Shown here: one piece after another, positions 7,705 through 12,767 of the stretch
Layout: each line of letters starts with the position of its first letter
Position numbering within the stretch: position 1 is the first letter of the stretch
DNA from: Betaproteobacteria bacterium SG8_40
Lineage (GTDB): Bacteria; Pseudomonadota; Gammaproteobacteria; Burkholderiales; Eutrophovitaceae
Assembly (NCBI GenBank): GCA_001304425.1
Contig: LJTS01000037.1
Coordinates: 1-12,767, forward strand
Reading direction: 5' to 3'
DNA: 12,767 bases
Notes under the pieces: generated by a model
What the model saw: the letters and a program-made list of their open reading frames with translations, nothing else
The model's database searches: none
What the model was told of the DNA's origin: nothing
Position numbers and translations under genes: made by a program

Positions 7705-8499
7705 CTACCAGAATTTCCACCACTTCGGGTCCTCCACTTTCAGCGATATCGTGCTGTCCGGGAAATTCAGCCGCAAGGTGCGCTCGGTATCGGAACGCAG
7801 TTGCTCCAGCCCCATCTTGTCGTAACTGGCGACCATGATCGCCAATGCCCGCTCGACCGCGGGGGTTTGCGGATACGCAGTCACTATTTCCTGCGCCCGG
7901 TTCACCGACGCGACGTAGGCGCCGCGGCGAAAATAGTACTCGGCGACGTTTGTCTCGTGGTATGCAAGCGTGTTGACCAGGTAGGTCATGCGGGCACGTG
8001 CGTCGTTCGCGTACTTGCTGTCCGGAAAACGCGTCACCAGTGACTTGAACGCGTCGAACGCTTCCCTGGCGGAAACCGGATCACGCTCGGTCAGGTCTCT
8101 CTTGAAAAAGTAACCCGCAATTCCGAGATCGTCGTTGAAATTGATGCGCCCTTTCAGGTAGTAGACGTAATCGGCGTTGACGTGATTCGGATGTTCGCGC
8201 AGAAAACGGTCGCAGGCGGCCAGTGCCGAAGCCGCGTCGTCATTCTTCCAGTAGGCATAGGCAATTTCGATTTTGCCCTGCTGGGCGAGCGGACCGTAGG
8301 GGTAGCGCGCATCGAGTTTCTGATAAAAGTCGATGGCTTTTTCGTAGCGTTTGTCCGCCAACTCGTCGTGTGCCGCATAATATATGCGCTCGGCCGACCA
8401 GTCCCGGGTGATATCGACCTTGCCGGTCTCACAGCCGCCGGCCAACGCCAGCAGCAATAACAGGCTCAGAAAAGACAATCGCGGCAGGTGCAAGCGCAT
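7705..8499 (-). CDS. bamD: Outer-membrane protein assembly factor BamD (lipoprotein)
   Basis: BamD is an essential partner of BamA in the complex that folds and inserts beta-barrel proteins into the outer membrane. The 264-aa product starts with a lipoprotein signal peptide: Arg/His-rich n-region, a leucine-rich core (residues 8-19) and a lipobox AGGC with the lipidated cysteine at 23. TPR-like repeats follow, including YEKAIDFYQKLDARYPYGP and a later block around NHVNADYVYYLKG. E. coli BamD is 245 aa. The start at 8499 is chosen because it begins the signal peptide and has GGAAG (8510-8514, minus strand) 10 nt upstream; an in-frame ATG at 8601 would add 34 residues ahead of the signal and is unlikely. 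It is divergent from rluD, a conserved arrangement, and converges on copZ. A strong terminator follows. Confidence 0.95.
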   Translation of the reverse strand: MRLHLPRLSFLSLLLLLALAGGCETGKVDITRDWSAERIYYAAHDELADKRYEKAIDFYQKLDARYPYGPLAQQGKIEIAYAYWKNDDAASALAACDRFLREHPNHVNADYVYYLKGRINFNDDLGIAGYFFKRDLTERDPVSAREAFDAFKSLVTRFPDSKYANDARARMTYLVNTLAYHETNVAEYYFRRGAYVASVNRAQEIVTAYPQTPAVERALAIMVASYDKMGLEQLRSDTERTLRLNFPDSTISLKVEDPKWWKFW

Positions 8500-8618
8500 T
8501 GCGGACAAACTTCCGGAAATCTTGTTCAAATACACAGTATAGGGCTCAGCCACATGGTCGATGCGTATACCCGGGGCCGGGCAAACAACGCCCCGACGCA
8601 TTGCAAGCCGGTCGCCCG
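8500..8618. promoter_or_regulatory. Divergent bamD / rluD intergenic promoter region
   Basis: These 119 nt must hold outward promoters for bamD and rluD. For bamD, TATACT on the minus strand (8541-8536) is a good -10, predicting a start near 8529 and a leader of about 30 nt, but its -35 is weak. For rluD the clearest plus-strand -10-like hexamer here is TATACC at 8566-8571, again without a good -35. A plus-strand TATACT at 8637-8642 lies inside the predicted rluD reading frame. Confidence 0.35.
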
Positions 8619-9638
8619 ATGAATCCTGGATCAGAATATACTGTTACAACATTCAGCAGCAACAAGGAAGATTCTGCCATCAAGCGGGCCGATTATAAGA
8701 CAGAACCCCCGGCGGCCGGCCAACGCAGCGCAACGATTCCTGACGAGCTGGCCGGTAAGCGTGTTGACCAGGCGCTGGCCATTTTGTTTCCCGATTACTC
8801 ACGCAGCCGATTGCAGCAGTGGATTCGCGACGGCCATGTAACGATTGACGGTTCGCCGTGCACCGGCAAGAGCAGAGTCCACGGCGGTGAAACCGTATTG
8901 GTGTATGTACAGGCACAGGCCGATGAACTCGCGTTCCGTCCCGAGAATATCGCGCTCGATCTCATCTACGAAGACCAGTCGATTCTCGTTGTCGACAAGC
9001 CAGCGGGCCTGGTCGTGCATCCGGGCAGCGGCAACTGGAGCGGAACCATGCTCAACGCGTTGCTGCAGCACGCGCCTGCGAACGCGATGCTGCCCCGTGC
9101 CGGCATTGTTCATCGCCTGGACAAGGACACCAGCGGACTGCTGGTTGTCGCCAAGACACTGACCGCACACACCGACCTGGTCAGGCAGATGCAGGCGCGA
9201 ACCGTCACCCGCGAATACGCTGCCATCGTGCACGGCGTCATCGGTGCCGACGGCACGGTGGACGCGCCTCTCGGCCGGCATCCGCGGGACCGAAAACGCA
9301 TGGCAATAGTCGCGACCGGCAAGGCGGCGACTACGCACTATACGGTTGTCGAAAGCGGTGCCGGGTGGACGTTGCTGAAGTGTCGTCTGGAAACCGGACG
9401 GACCCATCAGATCCGGGTACATCTGTCGTCGATTGGCCATGCGCTGATTGGCGACCCCGTCTACAAATCGGGCCCGGTGTCTGGCGGCCTGGCGCAAGCG
9501 GCACGGGCATTCGGGCGTCAGGCATTGCATGCGCAACACCTTCAAATCAGGCACCCCGAATCCGGCGAAACGATGCAATGGGACTCGCCATTGCCGGATG
9601 ACCTTGCCGAACTGCTCGACCGCCTGCGCAATGGATAG
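8619..9638 (+). CDS. rluD: 23S rRNA pseudouridine synthase RluD
   Basis: RluD converts three uridines of helix 69 of 23S rRNA to pseudouridine, which supports ribosome assembly and release-factor function. The 339-aa protein has an S4-like RNA-binding domain (GKRVDQALAILFPDYSRSRL, about residues 46-65) and the RsuA/RluA catalytic core. The catalytic Asp is residue 168 in HRLDKDTSGL, and the later block RLETGRTHQIRVH is typical. The ATG at 8619 is the only in-frame ATG, GTG or TTG close upstream of the S4 domain; it gives about 30 more residues than E. coli and has no clear RBS. The alternative at 8499 would overlap the bamD start. pgeF overlaps its end by 8 nt. bamD-divergent-rluD-pgeF matches E. 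coli order. RluA or RluC are less likely given this context and the start of the core. Confidence 0.93.
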   Translation: MNPGSEYTVTTFSSNKEDSAIKRADYKTEPPAAGQRSATIPDELAGKRVDQALAILFPDYSRSRLQQWIRDGHVTIDGSPCTGKSRVHGGETVLVYVQAQADELAFRPENIALDLIYEDQSILVVDKPAGLVVHPGSGNWSGTMLNALLQHAPANAMLPRAGIVHRLDKDTSGLLVVAKTLTAHTDLVRQMQARTVTREYAAIVHGVIGADGTVDAPLGRHPRDRKRMAIVATGKAATTHYTVVESGAGWTLLKCRLETGRTHQIRVHLSSIGHALIGDPVYKSGPVSGGLAQAARAFGRQALHAQHLQIRHPESGETMQWDSPLPDDLAELLDRLRNG

Positions 9639-10374
9639 CGCACGAGAGGACTGGATCGTTCCGGACTGGCCGGCTGCTGGCCGGGTCAAGGCGCTGATCA
9701 CGACGCGCCGCGGCGGTGTCAGCAGCGGCGCATATGCATCGCTGAACCTGGGTGATGCCGTTGGCGATGATGCGGCAAACGTTGCCGAGAACCGCCGCCG
9801 GCTTGAAACCTGTCTGCCCTCTGCACCGAAGTGGTTGCGCCAGGTTCATGGCAAGAGAGTGGTAGGCGCCTCGGAAATCGTTCCACCGACTGAAGCGGAT
9901 GCATCCTTTACATCCGACGCAAACGTCGTTTGCGCGATCATGGCCGCGGACTGCCTGCCGGTATTGCTGTGTGATCGCGCCGGCAGCGTCGTCGCCGCTG
10001 CACATGCGGGGTGGCGTGGACTGTCCGATGGCGTGATCGAGAACACAGTCAGAGCCATGGGTCTTCCCGGCGCTGAACTGATGGCTTATCTCGGCCCGGC
10101 GATTGGTCCAACGGCATTCGAGGTCGGTGAAGACGTTCACACTGCGTTCGTCACCCATGATCCCCGGGCGCAGAGTGCCTTCCGCAAGCATGGAGAGGAA
10201 AAATGGCTCGCTGACCTGTACTGCCTGGCCCGCCAGCGCCTGCAGCATGCAGGTGTCACCACCGTTTACGGCGGCAACCACTGCACCTACACGGATCCGG
10301 CGCGTTTTTTTTCCTATCGCCGCGACGGCGCCAGTGGCCGAATGGCAGCGCTGATCTGGTTGGCCCGTAGCTGA
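9631..10374 (+). CDS. pgeF: Peptidoglycan editing factor PgeF (YfiH, multicopper polyphenol-oxidase-like fold)
   Basis: PgeF/YfiH proteins have been linked to removing wrongly incorporated amino acids from cell-wall precursors, and family members have been reported as laccase-like or purine-nucleoside phosphorylases. The 247-aa product matches the E. coli length of 243. The metal or active-site residues are visible: His73 in QVHG, Cys108 in ADCLP and His125 in HAGWRG. The N-terminal TTRRGGVSSGAYASLNLG (24-41) and C-terminal GNHCTYTDPARFFSYRRDG blocks are diagnostic. I chose the ATG at 9631, inside the end of rluD (8-nt overlap with its TAG). No separate RBS is seen, so it is probably translated by coupling to rluD. 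The in-frame ATG at 9448 lies deep inside rluD and is rejected. The exact substrate cannot be told from sequence. Confidence 0.93.
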   Translation: MDSAREDWIVPDWPAAGRVKALITTRRGGVSSGAYASLNLGDAVGDDAANVAENRRRLETCLPSAPKWLRQVHGKRVVGASEIVPPTEADASFTSDANVVCAIMAADCLPVLLCDRAGSVVAAAHAGWRGLSDGVIENTVRAMGLPGAELMAYLGPAIGPTAFEVGEDVHTAFVTHDPRAQSAFRKHGEEKWLADLYCLARQRLQHAGVTTVYGGNHCTYTDPARFFSYRRDGASGRMAALIWLARS

Positions 10375-10400
10375 ACTTCCCGCGGTGCCTGTCCGCAGCG

Positions 10401-10410
10401 GCTATACTCC
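10401..10410 (+). promoter_or_regulatory. Putative -10 element upstream of the ZIP transporter
   Basis: TATACT at 10403-10408 is a good sigma70 -10 match, predicting transcription start near 10415 and a leader of about 20 nt to the ATG at 10435. The sequence 17 nt upstream is not a good -35. It lies 28 nt past the pgeF stop, so the transporter probably has its own promoter. No Zur-like AT-rich palindrome was seen. Confidence 0.45.
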
Positions 10411-10434
10411 GGCCTTCGCTCGAGACCACATTGA

Positions 10435-11217
10435 ATGACCGTCCTCAACTGGATCCTGCTCAGCACGCTGATTGGCGCTCTCCTGAGCGTGGGCGCCGCA
10501 GCGGCACTGGCATACCGTGCCTCGCCGATGAACGTATCGCGCCTCATTGGCTACGCGGTGGGCGCACTGCTGGGCGCGGCATTCCTGGAGGTCCTGCCAC
10601 ACGCGATTGAAACCGCGTCGAGCATTCACCAGGTCTCTGCCGTCGTGCTGGGCGGCATCCTTCTGTTTTTCGTGCTCGAGAAGTTCGTCCTGTGGCGCCA
10701 CTGTCACGTCGAGTCGTGTGACGCCCATGACCTGCACCATGACCCCTCGGATCATGGGCGCACCGGACTGATGATCCTGGTTGGCGACACGTTCCACAAT
10801 TTTGTCGACGGCATCCTCATCGCTGCCGCATTCATGAGCGACATCCGGTTGGGGATCGTGACTACCATCGCCATCATCGCCCACGAGATACCGCAGGAAG
10901 TTGGTGATTTCGTCATCCTCCTGCATTCCGGATTCTCGAGAATGCGTGCCCTCGTCTTCAACCTGTTATCGAGCGTAGCAACCCTGGTCGGCGGACTGCT
11001 CGCCTATTTCGCGCTGCAAACGCTTCAGGGCCTGGTGCCGCCGCTACTCGGCCTGGCCGCGGCCAGCATGATATATATTGCCGTAGCCGACCTCATCCCC
11101 GGACTGCACAAGCGGCCTGAACTCGGAGCGACCGTCGAACAGGTGTTTCTCATCGGTCTTGGTATCGGTTCCATTGCGCTCGTGCGTCTCCTGGTCGGCA
11201 GTTTTTTTGCGCATTGA
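10435..11217 (+). CDS. ZIP family divalent metal transporter, LIV-1-like signature
   Basis: A 260-aa inner-membrane transporter of the ZIP family, which imports Zn(II) or related divalent metals (Fe, Mn). About eight hydrophobic segments can be seen: 4-26, 38-56, 67-86, 113-132, 140-164, 173-194, 199-218 and 236-256. The metal-coordinating helix IV motif HNFVDG is at 121-126 and helix V carries HEIPQEVGD at 150-158. The latter resembles the LIV-1 subfamily HExPHExGD motif with Gln replacing the second His. The loop between helices III and IV (residues 89-107) contains six His and two Cys and is the expected metal-binding loop. The C-terminus is very short (ends FFAH). The start at 10435 gives a hydrophobic N-terminus; the RBS is weak (GAGA about 10 nt upstream). 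Substrate specificity is unknown. A TATACT -10 lies 28 nt before the ATG. Confidence 0.92.
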   Translation: MTVLNWILLSTLIGALLSVGAAAALAYRASPMNVSRLIGYAVGALLGAAFLEVLPHAIETASSIHQVSAVVLGGILLFFVLEKFVLWRHCHVESCDAHDLHHDPSDHGRTGLMILVGDTFHNFVDGILIAAAFMSDIRLGIVTTIAIIAHEIPQEVGDFVILLHSGFSRMRALVFNLLSSVATLVGGLLAYFALQTLQGLVPPLLGLAAASMIYIAVADLIPGLHKRPELGATVEQVFLIGLGIGSIALVRLLVGSFFAH

Positions 11218-11465
11218 CGTTGGTTGCAGGCTGTACTGGGTATCGGGGTTGATCCGGCATACCTGTGCCGCTCGGCCGGCACCGACGGTCTGATGAACTG
11301 CAAGGCGACGGGCACTGGCGTGCCGCTTTGCAACAGCTAACGAGGGCAATGGTCCCGCTTGCCGCTTTTGCGGCAGAGCGCGCAAGGTCCGGAGTTGACC
11401 GCATTGTTGCCTCGCCCCAGATTTGGAGCACGGACCGGAAATAACGGGAGAACCTGCCACCGAGA
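11218..11465. other. ZIP-phaC intergenic region with three hairpins
   Basis: No gene was found in these 248 nt. Three inverted repeats stand in a row: GTGCCG/CGGCAC (11265-11282, 6-nt loop), GGCAC/GTGCC (11311-11324, 4-nt loop) and TGCCGC-TTTT-GCGGCA (11360-11375), the last extendable to about 11356-11380 with a small internal loop. None is followed by a T run. A weak promoter candidate, TTGACC (11395-11400) with CAGATT (11418-11423) at 17-nt spacing, would start near 11430. AGGAG-like GGGAG at 11446-11450 is 15 nt before the phaC ATG, longer than ideal. Confidence 0.5.
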
Positions 11466-12767
11466 ATGCCGACGCAGCCACCAGACATCGACGCCATACT
11501 TCAGCAACTCGTCGCTGCATCACAATCCCACGCAACGGGATTCATGCAATCGATGCCACTGCGCGATGCCGACATTGCGGAGATCAACCGCGCGCTGCTT
11601 GCCTCTCCCGAGCAATGCCGGAAGCTGGCCGACTTGCAGCAGACTTATCTCAAGCAGTGGATCTCAATACTTCGGAACGACGGCGAGCATCCAGTCCCGG
11701 ACAGCGGCGACCGCCGCTTTTCTTCACCCGAGTGGACCGATATTGCGTGGTTCAATGTAATGCGCAGTCTGTATCTGCTCAACTCACGGTACATAGACGC
11801 AATAGCCGCCGTGCCGGGTGTTGCTCCGGAAACAAGACGGCGACTTCAGTTTTTCAGCCGCCAGTTCATCGACGCGATGTCGCCGACCAACAATCCGGTG
11901 ACCAATCCGCAGTCGATCGTGCGGGCGATCCGCAGCGGTGGCGAAAGCCTTGCGCGCGGTGCGAAGGCATTTGCTGACGACCTCGCGCGCGGTCACATTT
12001 CCATGACCGACGAATCCGCGTTCAAACCGGGACGAAATATCGCCGTTACGCCAGGCGAGGTCATATTCGAAAACGAACTGATACAACTGCTTCAATACCG
12101 GGCCCAGACAGAGCAAGTCAGCGAACGCCCTCTTCTCATCGTCCCGCCGTTCATCAACAAGTACTACATACTGGACTTGCGCCCCGAGAACTCCTTCGTG
12201 CGTTACTGCGTTGAACAGGGCGTAACCACTTTCATGATTTCCTGGCGCAATGTTTCCGAATCACTCGGGCATCTCGGCTGGGACGACTACATGGCAATGG
12301 GCGTGTTCGAGGCGATCGATGCGGCACGGAACATCTCGGGTACAGACTCGCTGAACGCGCTCGGTTACTGCGTGGGCGGCACCTTGCTCGCCAGTGCACT
12401 GGCCGTCAAGGAAGCCCGCAGCGAACGTCCGGTCCACTCGTTGAGCCTGCTCGCGTCCATGCTCGATTTCTCGGACGTGGGTGAGATCCGCAGTTACGTC
12501 GACGAAGCATACGTCCGGCAGTGCGAGCATGACTTCTCGGCAGGCGGCGTTGTCGCCGGGTCGCAACTGACCAACGCCTTTGCCAGCCTTCGAGCCAATG
12601 AACTGGTATGGCATTTCGTCGTCAACAATTACCTGCTCGGAAAGCCTCCCCCGGCGTTCGACCTGCTTTACTGGAATACCGATAGCACCAACCTGCCTGG
12701 CCCGCTGTACGCCTACTACTTGCGCAACATGTACCTGGAAAACCGATTGCGGATTCCCGGCTCGCTT
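11466..12767 (+). CDS. phaC: Class I polyhydroxyalkanoate synthase (partial, runs off the window)
   Basis: PhaC polymerises (R)-3-hydroxyacyl-CoA into polyhydroxyalkanoate storage granules. The 434 codons present are open to the window end with no stop, so the gene continues. The lipase-box-like motif GYCVGG holds the catalytic Cys at residue 302; C. necator PhaC uses Cys319, so the start is about right. DRRFSSPEW (about residues 80-88), PPFINKYYILDLRPENSF and AFDLLYWNTDSTNLPG with PLYAYYLRNMYLEN are hallmark class I blocks. The catalytic Asp and His lie beyond the edge. The ATG at 11466 is the first Met after an in-frame TAA at 11442-11444; its RBS is distant (GGGAG, 15 nt). An in-frame CTG at 11454 is possible but unlikely. 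The class I call rests on the length before Cys and the motifs; class II is the alternative. Partners such as phaA or phaB are not in the window. Confidence 0.95.
   Translation, partial: MPTQPPDIDAILQQLVAASQSHATGFMQSMPLRDADIAEINRALLASPEQCRKLADLQQTYLKQWISILRNDGEHPVPDSGDRRFSSPEWTDIAWFNVMRSLYLLNSRYIDAIAAVPGVAPETRRRLQFFSRQFIDAMSPTNNPVTNPQSIVRAIRSGGESLARGAKAFADDLARGHISMTDESAFKPGRNIAVTPGEVIFENELIQLLQYRAQTEQVSERPLLIVPPFINKYYILDLRPENSFVRYCVEQGVTTFMISWRNVSESLGHLGWDDYMAMGVFEAIDAARNISGTDSLNALGYCVGGTLLASALAVKEARSERPVHSLSLLASMLDFSDVGEIRSYVDEAYVRQCEHDFSAGGVVAGSQLTNAFASLRANELVWHFVVNNYLLGKPPPAFDLLYWNTDSTNLPGPLYAYYLRNMYLENRLRIPGSL

Noticed and set aside
8500..8601. Longer bamD start at 8601 on the minus strand
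   Set aside because: It puts 34 residues in front of a complete lipoprotein signal peptide.
9448..9630. Longer pgeF start inside rluD
   Set aside because: The upstream peptide does not resemble the family; the ATG at 9631 gives the normal length and His/Cys/His spacing.
11423..11977. Plus-strand open frame over the phaC start
   Set aside because: It is out of frame with phaC, whose frame carries clear PHA-synthase motifs to the window end.
1..12767. Mobile elements, CRISPR, tRNA/rRNA or a novel defence or toxin system
   Set aside because: No transposase, regular repeat array, tRNA-like cloverleaf or unexplained gene cluster was seen; every large coding region matches a known housekeeping or metabolic family.

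Overview
The window is ordinary, GC-rich proteobacterial chromosome, most likely from a gammaproteobacterium. This rests on two gene orders that are familiar in that class: recJ tail - prfB - lysS at the left, and bamD divergent from rluD-pgeF in the middle. The proteins read as full-length, well-conserved family members. I saw no transposase, phage gene, tRNA, rRNA, CRISPR array or defence island, so I place it in the core genome. The genus cannot be named from the sequence alone.

Layout. Positions 1-52 hold what looks like the last codons of recJ. prfB (206-1310) encodes release factor RF2 and is split by the classical programmed +1 frameshift. lysS (lysyl-tRNA synthetase) follows after 25 nt, and aacS (acetoacetyl-CoA synthetase) overlaps the lysS stop by 4 nt. 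A 127-nt gap with a promoter-like element leads to copA, a Cu(I)-exporting P1B-type ATPase with two N-terminal metal-binding domains, then the 68-residue copper chaperone copZ. On the minus strand bamD (outer-membrane assembly lipoprotein) converges on copZ and ends at a strong intrinsic terminator. Divergent from bamD, rluD (23S rRNA pseudouridine synthase) overlaps pgeF (YfiH family) by 8 nt. A ZIP-family metal transporter comes next. After a 248-nt gap rich in hairpins, phaC (class I polyhydroxyalkanoate synthase) runs off the right edge.

How the genes fit together. prfB-lysS-aacS reads as one co-directional unit, combining translation genes with a ketone-body/PHB-linked ligase. AacS makes acetoacetyl-CoA, and PhaC polymerises hydroxyacyl-CoA that can be derived from it, so both suggest a carbon-storing organism even though they are not adjacent. 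copA-copZ is a self-contained copper efflux unit. The ZIP protein adds a second, import-type metal transporter with a His/Cys-rich loop and a LIV-1-like signature.

I did not find a convincing undescribed system. The points most worth a second look are the 14-of-15 nt element shared upstream of prfB and copA, which may make copA mRNA nearly leaderless; the bacterial LIV-1-like ZIP; the lysS/aacS overlap; and the three hairpins before phaC.
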